A stretch of DNA of 64,000 nt, taken from contig JAQJVL010000689.1 in the NCBI GenBank assembly GCA_035578905.1, forward strand, positions 124,001 through 188,000. The letters are read 5' to 3'. Source of the DNA: Stictocephala bisonia. Its lineage: Eukaryota > Arthropoda > Insecta > Hemiptera > Membracidae. The position numbers and the translations under genes were made by a program. The notes under the pieces were generated by a model. The model had not been told where the DNA came from, ran no database searches, and saw only the letters and a list, made by a program, of their open reading frames with translations. Of the stretch, positions 12,112-25,776 are shown piece by piece (positions within the stretch are counted from its first letter, which is position 1; each line of letters begins with the position of its first letter).

Positions 12112-15100
12112 CTGTGAACACATAAAATCAAATTTTAGTATGAGTTGAAGAAAAATTGGAATCTATACAGATGTTTGCTTGAAATAATAATTAGTTAAAG
12201 TCTGAAATGAAAATCCGTACTAAAATAATTAACACATTCAGTGCTATATGGCTGGCCAACCGCTAGTTGGCCATACTGTCTAGTTGGCCATGCTGCCTCA
12301 CTCAAATTATTGAATCAGTCTACGCCCAGCTTTTGCTGGATTCCCTTGATAGTAAGCTCCACACTTCTACAGTGGCCTACGAGTAGGGCATGATTTTCAG
12401 TTTCAGGTTATGGTTATTTTTAGGGTTTCTGTTACTGTTATTTATTTGTTTTTTTAGTAAATAGAAATAGAATTAAGCAAAATATATGTGGAGTGTACTG
12501 AAAAGAAGGAAAAATTAAAAAGATTGTATTTATGTTCTAGGAACGGTCTAGACAACCATAATTGTGTTCTGTAGCATGTTTTGATAATTATTTTTTCAGA
12601 TTAGACTAAGTGTAAAAAAACATAAGAAATGGGCCTGATAAAATGTAGTTGTTTTGAATCTTTTTCATGCGTTTTATTTAACTCCTTATATTACAAAATA
12701 GTTTATTACAGAATGGGGTGAAGTAAAAAGTCTTAGAAATTAATTTTTATTTCAAGTCCGGTTTGCGGCAATTATTTCTATTGAATAGACCTTTAATTTG
12801 ATACCTAATTCAACGTAGGCTTACATTAAAGATTTCCGTTCAACTCCACATGGGCCGTCCTCCTGAAAAGATGAAAAAAAATGTGTTCTTTGTAACCATG
12901 ATGATTTACAAGATTTCACTTTTACCAGTTAAGTTATAGAAAAGTTATGAAAGTGTTTCCATATTTTTTCAACCCTGTATATATAATTCTTAGTGAAGAA
13001 ACTTGAAATATTATCTTTTATAGAAGCGGATAGTTACAGAGAACACTGTACGATTAATAAAGGTCCAATCTAGCGGGCCATAAGTTGATATTATGACATT
13101 TTAAATTTAAAATAGTCAAGAATGATATTTAAACTTTCATATATCTGACTGTAAAAAAAAAAAAAACTATACAAAAATATTTTAAATCTAAAGTACCAGA
13201 AGACTGAGCTTCGCTGAGTGGAATTTTGCGAACTGAATAGCATCCATATCTCCCAGAGGATCCTGAGGAACGTTTGTTGTTGCTCTACCTTGTAGGTTAT
13301 TAGTAAAATTTTGTTTCGGAGGTCTTCCACGTTTACCTTTAGCCTCTTTGTGGTACTCGGCCTGCGGCCTCGCCAAAACACTTATGTAATATTAAACTAA
13401 TACACCCAATTGGGTTTCAAATTAAAGGTATCTACTCTTATTTACTAATATTCCATCAGATTTGAGAAAAGATTACGTTTATGAGCTCCATTGCCCTAAA
13501 AATCTAAATTCATGGTCATACTGCTTAAGATTCCTGGTGAGGCCGTAGGCTGACCTTGCTCTCAAGGCGATATACCGAGATCCACAAATGGGACTGTAGC
13601 AGTTCCTCGGTAAGGCCGCAGGCCAAACTTCCCCCGCAATATCACTGAGTAACTGTAATATGTTTCACTTATTACAGTATATGATTACACTACTACACAA
13701 TACTAACAAAATAAAACTGACACAAATATTATTTAGATCACACTGACCACACTATGCATAAAAACAAAGTTTCCCTGGCAGACGCTAATTCGATACTGAA
13801 GGTATTATGAAACAAACAACTAGCATTCCCCATAGGGTAAGGTCCATTCCGGAAAGGGAACGGCTGCACTGAAAGTGTTAATAGTAACTTGATGCTCCAG
13901 CTTAGTTTTAGTGTCACTGATGATGCCTCAACATTTGGGAAATGTGCATCTAAACAACCAGAAAAACCTGCCGTATCAACAGGCATTACCAATAAGGTAA
14001 CAATAAAACTAAAATCAGCTCCTTCCCTGGCAAATAAATAAAAATTAAAACAAAACTAAGTACAATTATTTTCTAAGGTTTTCAATTTTAAAACGTATTG
14101 ACTCACTGTATAATGTTTCCGAGGATGCTTCTTCTCCATGATAATCCTTAGGCAACATTTCTTGATCAACATGCTTGTAAAGGTCCTTTACATTCTCAGG
14201 ACTATGAAGGTGAATCTGAAAATCCAGAGATTAGTAACAGCGTTGAAATGTTACTGAATAATGTGATGGTGCAATAATAAATAGGAATATTACTCTATCA
14301 ATATTTTAAATTTGGACAATGTATTTTTTTCTTGCTTTCTACACCAGTGGGATTTTAATATTTTATTGATATACTAGTCTTATGGAGTAGAAAAAAAACA
14401 GAGAAAATTATTAATGGATGAATCAAAACGTTGTGTGGTAGAGAGAGTTAGACATATCCGTCAAACATGAGAAGATAGAGATAACGTCACAGAGACAAAT
14501 TTTAGCAAATGCTGGATATTGATGTATCCGTATTTTCTTGAGAGGCCATATCTCTAAATCAACTATTATACTATAATTTATTTTTTTGGAAGTAATAGTA
14601 CTGGTCAGTTAACTTTCATTAAGAGTTATTTTTTAACTCATTTACAAAGCTTTATTATGACATTATAAATACAATCCAAAGAATGTACCAGTTGTAAGTA
14701 TTTTCATCAAAAGAGGCAAAATTGGATCCAAAATTGAATAATTGAAAAAAAAGAATGACAACCCAAAAGAGTCTTGAGAAAATATCTGAATAAAAAGAAG
14801 CTGGTAAATTGGGAAAAACGATGGAGGATGAAAATCCAAATAATACTCCACATGTGAAATATTGTAACTGAAGTGGGTAGGGGTAGAAATGTTAAGGCGA
14901 GCATATTTCATTTTAACCTCTATAATATATGTTTCCTCACTTTTTGTGTCAAAAAGCTGAATTTGACTAGCACTTCGCTATATTTTTTTGTGCATCCAGC
15001 TCAGGACGGTCTTATTGCAAATACTCAGTGACATGCAGGTCATAAACCTACAAAACAGACACCAACCTTGCTGGAATCCTTCTTTTGCTGCTTACTTTAA

Positions 15101-18100
15101 CAATTTTAGTTTTCATTTATTCCAAATGCAAACACTATAATTTCACTACAACATTTAAACTTCAGTAGCAACCTGCCACAGTTGTCATAAAAACATCTAG
15201 GAAATGAAGCCTCTTTGTATGCTAGCATATCTGACCACTATATAACATACTTTAAACATGGACAAACAAATTGATCTCTTGCTCATTCATCAAATGTGTT
15301 ACATTCATCTATATATTTAACCATATCAGAGGGGTTAAACAAACCGAACAGACAAGATCAGACAGATGGCTGCTGATTCATATAGACTGACTGAACTAAG
15401 TGGCTTACTGGTAGTCACAGAAAAAATATAAAATTTATGTTTCTGCTGCTTGAAATGTAACAAATATGAGGTGCAAGAGGTGAGAATAAACTTATTAGTT
15501 TTAGTCAAAGTGCTGGTAAAGATTTAAATTAGAAACAAACTAAACATTAGACAATCAGTGACAATGACATATTTAAAAGACAGAAATTCTTAATAAAAAT
15601 ATATTTGTATTTAACTTAAAATAACTGCCAGGTAAATGGTTGTTGATCTAAATGTAAATTGTTATTTAAATAATTAATATCATGCATTTTTACCTTTACA
15701 TTATAGTTAAAATACCGAAACTTGTTAACAAAATTAATATAAAAATCCTAATAAACACATTAATTTTGTTATGTTTATCCTATATATTAAAACAATTGGG
15801 TAATTTAGTTCACTCACTTTCTAAACTTATTACTTGACTGATTTTGATGACACTTTTTTATTCAAAAGATAATTTTGATTTCTAAGTTGTAACAGAGCTA
15901 GATTTTTTATTCTTATTATTCTTACATTTGAGACGCCGACACAACGTTGTTGGTATTTTAAGGCGAATACGAATGGTTATATGAGTGTAGGATGAGTGTG
16001 GATGAGTGTAGTCTGGTTACTATCTGAGTTCAACTGTTCCTCAGAAAGGACTATTTATTAATAGCCCAACAGCCAGGGCAACTAAGGGACCTACAGCTTT
16101 ACGTGGAATCCGAACCACGTAGTGCTGGTCTGATTTTCAGCTAATTGACAAGCCTGATACTCAGTTATCTCCACCACACAACATCCGCACAATGATTACC
16201 ACCCAACATGGACACCCCAGACTTCTCTAGTAGTGTCCACGCCGATAGCAACCATCAAGCGGACGCCATGTCGGTATTAAGAGGACCGAGCATCCGACCT
16301 ATCGCCTACAATCTCCCAAACACTTTGTCTCCATGTAGCTGGGTTACAGCACTGCGCCACCAGTGCCGACTATGGGTGGGGGTTTAAAAAAACTATGGGA
16401 ATTTAAAAAAATAAAAAATTTTGAATTCCCATAGTTTTTTCCCTACACAGCGTCAAAGTTGCACTGTTATTCTTGTGGAGATTAATTTTAATTGACCAGT
16501 TGGCGGGATAAACAAATTTTAAATGGTCCAAATAATTTGTTAGGTCAAACATAGAGAGCAGCACAGTAAAATATCAAATTTATATATAAAATCCATTTAC
16601 CACTCATCACTATTTCTCCAAAACTATTCGTTCAATTGACTTGAAATGTTGTACATAGGTTTATATTGGCCTCTAGAGGCTCACTAAGAAAGGATTTTCC
16701 TCTCTGACCTCAGAACTCCGTCCCACTAGCCTCCAAAATTCCCATGGTATTCTTATGGAGCTATTCTAATTCATTTGTTTATTTGTTTAATAGCTGTTAA
16801 ATAAAAACAAATTGAATAAAATTGTTGTGGGATAAACTTTTAAAATTAAAAATAATTAATTGAGTACTGTAGTCAATTATACATAACATCAGCTGTTCTA
16901 AATTGTTGATATAATCAAACTCAATATTATGACCGGCGAATCGGGTGGGTACAGCTAGTATTATTTAAAACTGTTTAGTTTGAAAGCAACTGTAAAAGGA
17001 TATATATATAGTAGTTAATTTTTACCCACAATAATAATCAGAACAAGACCGATTTTGCCTTGCCAAAACATGGAATGCCTGGCAGCAGGGTTGGAGTTTC
17101 ACCAAACTTAATTTTGTACCCTACTAATCACTTACGGATTGCAGATGCTGTTTGTGAATGAAGGGGCGGATGAGAGTCATGATGTGGCTCATCACAGGGT
17201 TGACGTTGATGATATGGATGGATTTTAGCCTCACTGGCATGGCCTCCTGCACAGAACACAAACAATTACAGATCACAATAAAACCGTGGAAGGAGGGTAT
17301 CACTATTAACTCGAGAAGCAAGAAGACTGTCAGCTCATATGGGTCCTCTGAAGCCAAGTTTCCTGGTCTGTAAAATATTTTCATGTTCGGTTTTTACAAG
17401 CAACCTCAGTAGTCTCCTTCTTTCTTTCTCCTTATTATTCATTATTAAGATGCTGATTGTCAAGATCCGGCCAAATATGAGGGGCAAATGAGTGTAATGA
17501 GTGTAGATGAACGAGTGTAGTCATTGTTACTAACTAAGGTCGACTGTTCCTCAGAAAGAGCTATTTATCAGTAGCCCAGTCAGGGCAACTAAGGGACCTA
17601 CATATTTACGTGGAATCCAAACCAAGTAGTGTTGGTCTGATTTTCAGCAAAGCTGACAAGCCTGACACTCAGTTCTTCTCCCTATTTAAAATCTGAACCT
17701 TGACTACAATCCATCATAGACACCCCAGATTTCTTAGTAGTGTCCACGGCGATGGCAACCATTGACCGGATGCTGTGTTGATATTAAGAGGACTGAGCAT
17801 AGAACCTATCGCCTACAATCACCTCAGCACTTTGTCCTCAAGTAGCTGGGTTACAGCACTGCGCCACCAGTGCTGAATCTTCCCTCTCTTTATCTCTCTT
17901 CATCCCTTTCTCTGTCTCTCTCCTGCATACCCAGAAGTCTTAATAGCTGAGTTAATAGTACGCCTAATAGTCGTCCGAGTGCTTATTTGAGACCAATCAC
18001 TGTTAGATAACAGTACAAGCACATTTCTGCAGCAAATGCATTGGCTTGGATAGTTTGTTTGGTTCTATAGTCAATAGTATCACTTAGTGTCTTCTAGGTA

Positions 18101-21100
18101 ACACATGAATGTTATTGGATTGTTGTAACAGAGCAATTCATGTATATTTCTTATGTTAGGACAGAAAACAATAGGTCAAGATTATACAAGGTACCAGTAA
18201 TAAGGCTAAAGCACTTTTGGTGCTAAAGAAAATATTTTTGAGGCAGGAAAACTATATTATCTTTGTGGTTCATTTAATAAGAGGAGACACCACTTTTCAT
18301 CAAATAATATCTGAAAGTAAAAATATCAGAGAGGAGATTGGTTTACTCTTATTTCTTGCTAAATTAAATGTTTACAATAAATTCAGTTCAACTTAATTCA
18401 GTCTAAGATCTGTAATTCAATGGAAATAGCTGATTTTGTACATTTAAACAGGACTTTAGTAAACATTTTCATCCATTTCATGCTTCACTTGCCAAATTAC
18501 TCATTCCCTTCACCCAGGTCAAAATTTGCACCTATATATGTACATACCCTACATGTAAATTAGGTATGCTTTAAAACACAAACTTAAGGTTAAGATGACA
18601 TTTTATTTTGAAACCCCTAACATTCATTTAATTTAAATATCATATTACAATTTACTTCAAACTAAAAATGTTCTAAAACCAATCATAAAATACATTAGAC
18701 TATCTTACTATTGAATTTAAACTAACATGCTGTATTTAACCATATGATAATGTTTATCATGTGTGTTTATTCAATTATGTTGACTTAATTTTTTCTTAAG
18801 AAAATAAGTGTTACCTTTTTACAATGTTTATTAAAAGTCTAACAACTTTATTATAATTTCTTTATGTTTTATTTGGTTATGGGCCCAGATAAACTTTGTA
18901 AATATATCTAAAATGGATATGAAAGTACAGATAGCAAAGCTTGATGGAGCTCAGTCTTGGCGTAGATGGAAAAGGCAAATGGAATTGATGTTGAAGCATC
19001 ATGGGGTCCTGGATATTGCAAAAGGCCAGAGAACTATGCCTGGAATAATCCTGGACGAGCTTGCTGATAAAGATACTGAAGAAAAAGGACTAATTGAGAA
19101 AACACACAGAGAGGCGGTAAGAGCATATGAGAAGGATGATTCTCTAGCCCAGGTCCTGATGGTAAGTGCTGTAGATGATGCTCATGTTGAATTAACAGCA
19201 ACTTGTAACTCAGCTATGGAAATTTGGCAGAAATTGTTAAGTATTTATGAACAGTCTTCTAGCCAACGGTTAGATAGGGTTTTAGAACAGTTTTTCTCTG
19301 CCAAAAAGACTGATGATGAGGAGTTAGTTCAGTACATTTCTCGTTTGCAATTAACATTTAGGGAAGTAAATGAGGAATTGCAAAAGCACAATGCTAATAT
19401 TTTGCCTGATATTGTACTTATGTCCAGAATTATGAGCACATTGCCGAGCGAATTCTTTGAATTTAAAAGCGTATGGGAAAGCATTCCTGTTGTGGACAGA
19501 AGTGTCGATCTTTTGATTGAGCGGGTCAGGCTCATTGAGTCAAGATTACCTTCTAAGAATGCAACAAGTGGAGGGCATGCGTTACAGATAAACAAGAAAA
19601 TATCAATGACATCAACTGGTGTTAGAAATGTTAATGAGAAACCTCTTATCAGTAGTTCAAAGGTAAAATGTTTCATTTGTAAAGGACCGCATTTTGCAAA
19701 CAAGTGTCCTCAAAACTCGAGTAAGCTAAAAACTGATAAAAAGGGTGGGAGCTCTTCTAAGGAGAACCAGAAGAAATCAAGTCCGTTTTTATGTTTTGTA
19801 GCTGACGGTCAGAATTATGATACTTTCATCGCTGATTCTGGTGCATCGCAACACATGTGCTTTAAACGAGAATATTTTGATACTTACCAGAATTATTCTA
19901 AGCCTGTTTCAGTTACTGTAGCTAATGGAGATGCGATCTGTGCTGAAGGTGAAGGCGACATCCGTGTTCTTGTACAAATCGGCAAGAAGCAAATTATCCG
20001 AGTGCTGGGGGGGAGTATGGTTTGTACCCAAACTTTGGAAGAAATCTTCTTTCTGTGTCTAAGTTAGTTGAAAAGAACTACATTTTTAAGGCTAGTAAAA
20101 ATAAATGTGTTTTATGAGGGATAATAAGCCACATTTATTTGGACATAATGTCAATGGTCTGTATGAATTGGAAATGTCGGTTATACAGAACAAATCTTCT
20201 GTACAACTTGCAAATAGTACTAATAAGACGTTGCAAGAGTGGCATGAGAGTTTAGCTCATCAAAATAAGGCTTATGTTTATAAGTTTCTGCGTGCTCGTG
20301 ACATTCCAGTAGAAAACGATGACATTTTCTGTGAGGGATGTGTATTAGGTAAGCAACACCGGGAAACTTATCACACACTGACTGTAAAACCTGAGAAGCC
20401 TGGGGAGATTATAAGTGGTGACTTATGTGGACCAATGGAAAATTTATCTCTGGGTGGTAGTCGATATTGTCTAGTGTTGAAGGATTATTACACTAAATTT
20501 CGACGTGTTTTCTTTTTGAAGGAAAAGACAGAGGTGCCTGATTGTTTGTCAATATTCTTCAGTGAGTGTAAGACTGTGGGACATGTTGTTAAAACTTTTA
20601 TGAGTGATGGAGGGACGGAATTCTGCAATGCCAAAGTGAAAAAGCTACTTTCTGATCGTGGCATTTCTATGAGAACAAGCATGCCTTACACGACTGAACA
20701 AATGGGTTCTGTGGAACGTGAGATGCGTACCTTGGTGGAAGCAGCACGTAGCATGTCACATGCTAAGAAACTGTCCTTGTGTTTGTGGGCTGAGGCTATG
20801 AACACTGCCTGTCATGTTATCAACCGCACTGGTCCGTCTGTTGGTGGTAAAACTCCTTATGAATTGTGGTTTCAAAAGGGTCCTGCTCCATTTGAACACT
20901 TTCGTCAGTTTGGTGCTGATTGCTACGTCCACGTGCCAAAACAAAAGCGAAGGAAATGGTCAGCTAAATCAGTTCCTGGAATATTAGTTGGGTATTGTGA
21001 CGAGCAAGATGGCTATAGAGTCTATGTTGCACCAAAGATTATGACAAGCAAAGATGTTGTTTTTAGGCCAATTGCTTCAGATAATATGAAGAGTAATGCA

Positions 21101-24100
21101 TCTGTCAACATTCAATCTCCTCTCCAAACCCAGGGCAATGAAGAAGATGTTGAAGTGTTTAGAGAATCTCAAGACCAAGACGTAGATATTAGAAATGTGG
21201 AAGTGGAAGATGACAAGTCTGTTGAAAATGATGAAGGAGGAGTCGTAAATGAAGAAGATGACACCCAACCTCAACGTCAGCGACGCCCTCCTGCGTATCT
21301 ACAAGACTATGTCTTACTTGCCGAGGCTGGTCCTACCTATGAGGAAGCAGTAAATAGTCCTGATTGGTGGCATTGGCAATCTGCTATGAACGACGAGATG
21401 GAGTCAATGAATGAAAATGAAGTTTTTGAGTTAGTTCCTCGTCCAAATAATAAGAGGATTATCGGTCTGAAGTGGGTTCTTACTATGAAACAGAATCCTG
21501 AGCGCTATAAGGCAAGGTTAGTAGCAAAAGGATATGCTCAAAAGTATGGCGAAGATTACAACGAAACCTTTAGCCCTGTAGCAAGATGGGATACAATAAG
21601 ATGTCTTTTGAATGTGGCTGTTCAAGAGGACCTTCACTTGAAACAATTTGATGTGAAGACTGCATTCCTTTATTCAAAACTGAATGAAGACATTTATACT
21701 TGGCAACCTGAAGGTTATAATGACAAGAGTGGGAGAGTTTGGAAACTCAAACGCAGTTTGTATGGCCTAAAACAAAGTCCAAGATGTTGGAGTAAACTTC
21801 TTAAGGAAAGTATGCTTAAGAAAGGTTTTAGCCAAAGTACTGCTGACCCATGTTTGTATATTCGTAACAAGAATGGTACAAAAATGTATATAGTAATTTT
21901 TGTGGATGATGGTCTGATTGCTGGCTCAAATAAACAAGAGGTATCTGATTTTATTGCGGAATTAGAACATGAATTCAAGCTGAAAGTTACTGATCCTGAA
22001 ACTTACCTCGGGATGGAAATTCACAGAGCTGAGGGCAGAATTTCTTTGAGTCAGAAGTTGTACATCAAGAGTGTACTAGAGAGGTTCAGGATGGCAGACT
22101 GTAATCCTGTTGGCACTCCTTTATGTTAAAGCATGAAGAATCATCGGAGGAAGACAAACCTTTACCTAAAAGTGTTCCTTTCCGAGAAGCTGTGGGCAGT
22201 CTGATGTACATCACCAATACAAGACCAGACATAAGCTGTGCAGTAAATATGGTTGCACAGAAGTTGAATTCTCCTTCTATGAAAGCATGGAGTGATGTGA
22301 AGAGGATTTTCCGCTATCTCAAAGGAACAATGGACTACAAGTTGACTTATTCAAAAGGTCAGAATATTCCACATTGCTATAGTAATGCAGACTTTGCAAA
22401 TGATGAAACAAGAAAATTACGCACTGGGTATCTGTGTATGTTTGCTGGGGGCATCGTTAGTTGGTCTTCTGTTAAGCAACATTGTGTTACTCTGTCCACA
22501 ACAGAAGCAGAATTTGTTGCTGCAAGTGAGGCTGCTAAACAGATTGTATGGCTGCAAAGTATGTTGAATGAGATGTATGGACAAAAGATCAACGCTGTTC
22601 TTTTTGTGGACAATGCTGGGGCCGTTCGACTAGCAAGAAATGCTGGGGAGTTCCATAAACGCTCAAAACACATCCATGTGAGGTACCAGTATGTTCGTGA
22701 ACAATTCCTTGCAGGAACATTTGATGTGCGACATGTTGCTGGACATGAGCAGCTTGCTGATTTCCTTACGAAGGGTATGTCGGTTACAAGACTGAAGAAC
22801 CTTCTGGAGCACGTTAGTTTGAGGGCATATTGAATTTAAACTAACATGCTGTATTTAACCATATGATAATGTTTATCATGTGTGTTTATTCAATTATGTT
22901 GACTTAATTTTTTCTTAAGAAAATAAGTGTTACCTTTTACAATGTTTATTAAAAGTCTAACAACTTTATTATAATTTCTTTATGTTTTATTTCTTACAGA
23001 AGAACAAAGTACTGAGCATCAACACTTGCCTGCACATATATAAAGTATTTCCGGACAGTGGACAGATTTATCCTGGTGAGGTGTCCAAGAGTTGTTCCCT
23101 GCATATCGAACAAGAAGATGATACCTGGTGATGTACGTTGGTACTGGAGATGGCTGTCCACCACCATATATAGATACTTGATGGCATCGTCCAGCTGGAA
23201 CTGGGCAGGGTCTGGGATGTGTAGTCGGGCAAACAGAACTGAGTAGCCCTTGTCCGTGGTCTTCGGCAGAATGCAAATACGGCTGTACACAAAGTTAACA
23301 GTTATTTAATTTTATCTGAACAATTATCTGTCTATATATTTATAAGACGTTTTAAAATCAAATTAAAGAATAAGGTGGGTGGCTCCAAATTGTCGTGTCC
23401 TAAGACATAAACTGGGGGGATGGGTGAAAGGAGCCCTCTTATATTAAAATATTATAATTTTTTATAATGACTTTACAAATTTTAGGTTGGGAACTAGGCC
23501 AGGAATTAGTATTAATTAGTATAAATCCATCTAAAATAAAGCAATGATTTTCAAACTCAACAACAAGTAGGCTAATTAGAGAGCAGGTGGCCAAGTGATC
23601 CAAGGTGTCAGGACTTTGAGTCTGAGTTACAGATATTGCTAGTTCAAATCCTTGCTTTGACTGAAAGTTTTTATCAGCAATGTTAGCTTTTTACTGTATT
23701 TAGTCTTACTCTGCCTCCCCAACAACTTCCACCCATAGATCTCTGGGTAGAGTAAAATTAAAAAGGGTATCGGCATCTCCTTTAAAAAAAGAAAGACGGA
23801 AGAAATGAAAAATTATAAAGTAAATGTCCTTCAATTAATTTTATGTGTATTATTTATATAAATGAGTTACCTAATTAAAGATTCAATCTTTTCAGTTTTA
23901 TGTGCTATACAGGTCCACTAAACAAAAACAACAACAGTCAGATGGCCACACAAATTTGTTATTGTTTTGTCTTCACACTAAGTCTTATTAGGCAAGTTTA
24001 CTAATTTTCTCTCCAATTTAACTGAAATTGAGCATTGGTGTAATATTCCCTAAAATCAAACTCCTTAATACAGTAGTAGCCTATTTAAAAATTTCTTTTA

Positions 24101-25724
24101 TCCCAAAAAAATTGGGATTATTTTCGTAACTGGACATGTTAATGTTAAATTATTTAAGATCAAATCAATTATCATCCATAATTTATAATGTGCTACAACA
24201 AATAATTATAATTTTCTTTCAATAAATTGAGTCAAAAATTTTAAAATGAGAAGCACAATAAAACTTTCAAAATAAGGAACATAAATTTTAATCAAGTCCA
24301 GCATTGCATCATTGCTTACTGTACCGGGTCGTTTTGACCGGTACATTTTTCGGTTTTTTTTTTCGTTGTCTGCCAGGCTGCCTGAGATTCGCTTTTGCCT
24401 TGCGTTTCGCGTAGTTGGTGGCCGTTGGCCCAGTTCCGTTTCGTTCCGTGTTCCAGCAGCTTCGGTCAAGTTGGCCTGTCTGTTCACTGGTTCTTTGCAG
24501 CGTTCGTCAAGTCATGGTTGCCGGCTGAGAGGCTCCAAAACTCCAGGGTCCTCGAGTAGGACGCTTCTACCCTCGGCCTGCCGTCCGGGGGTTTTCTACC
24601 ATCTGCGCTGCCAGCCTGGCCTGAGGACCATGTATAGAGGCCATTGGTGACCCTTCTGCCCCAGCTACATCTTTGGGTATGAGTCTTCTGTCCTCAGGTC
24701 AGTGCTTTCTTTCTTATTTTCCCGGCGGCTGAGCTGGGGGTTGCTGATATAAAAAAGAAAAAAGAAGAAAAAAAAGTTTGTGGAACTGTTTAATTTGTGC
24801 CTAGGCCTAAAACGGATGGGACAAAGTGGGCAACACAGCCATGGGGACCTATATATGTATTTTTTTATAAAAAAAAAAAAAAAAAAAAAAAAACAAAAGG
24901 AACTTTTTGGGATGTTAATATTTATTTATATTTCTTGTTATTTAGTTTAATTAGTTTATTTTGTTGTTAGATATTTTAGAGTTTATATTTGTTAGGTCCC
25001 TGTTGTTAAATTGTGTTGTTATTTATTTATATGTTTAGGCCTAGTGATTGTTATTTATATTTTTTTGTTAAGTGTATTAGGGGGGGGATTTTGAAGTGAA
25101 TTTTTACTCGAACGGTACCGTGTTATATTTTCTTTTAAATTGTTTAATTTTTAAACTCACCAAAAGGGGATTATTGTGCTTTTAGTTAACTTAATTCGGA
25201 GCTGCCCCGGGATTCCGGCTTACTCCCGGGCCTCGGTGGAATCAAGGGATGTGGGCCAAATTGCCGGCTTAATTGATGATACCAAAATTTTTGTTTCCAG
25301 AAGTTTTCTAAATTTTCTTTTCACTTTTATTTGTTTCTTTAATAATTTGTCTTACGTTTTGGGTGTCTCAGGCCAAAACTGCAGATAGGCCATATAGTTT
25401 GTTAATTGTAGTTTTGGTATTTGTAGCGTTAAGTGTTTTGGTAGCTTTTGTCGTTATATTGTTAAATTTTGTGTTTATTGTTATTTATTTAATTGCAGAT
25501 TTTATATTGTGGCCTTCTGCCTGTTTCTATTGTGGCCCTATGCCAGCCAGTTAATGTTTATTTGGCAAATAAAATCAGTTTTGCTCAGCTGCCGAGTGTT
25601 ATTTTGACCCTCCAACTGCCACCCGTGATCCCATCGCTCGATTTGTTTTGAGCCATCCCCCAGTTGGCACGCTTTCCAGCTTTGGTGGGGGGATGGGTCT
25701 CAATTGGTAGCAGAGCGTGGTTGC

Positions 25725-25776
<52 letters not shown>

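Larger units (their letters stand above)
18709..22992 (+). mobile_element. Copia-superfamily LTR retrotransposon, full length with frameshifts
   Basis: A 4.3 kb element with 165/166-bp LTRs, a half-tRNA initiator-Met primer site, gag-protease-integrase-RT-RNase H in the Ty1/copia order, and a 5-bp target duplication CTTAC (18704-18708 and 22993-22997). The LTRs match throughout by eye except for one T in a homopolymer, so the insertion is recent. It lies antisense in intron 4 of the CRAL-TRIO gene. Confidence 0.95.

Noticed and set aside
11866..12123. 85-codon minus-strand frame starting at 12123 over the last CRAL-TRIO exon
   Set aside because: It is the wrong frame; only the frame starting after the acceptor at 12112 gives the family C-terminus and agrees with the exon 6 phase.
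13091..13381. Minus-strand frames with an AT-hook-like GKRGRPPK
   Set aside because: They overlap Helitron-type hairpin boxes and a dispersed repeat; the basic motif alone is weak evidence.
17158..17373. Plus-strand frame over CRAL-TRIO exon 5
   Set aside because: It is the antisense shadow of the exon; splice sites and family match are on the minus strand.
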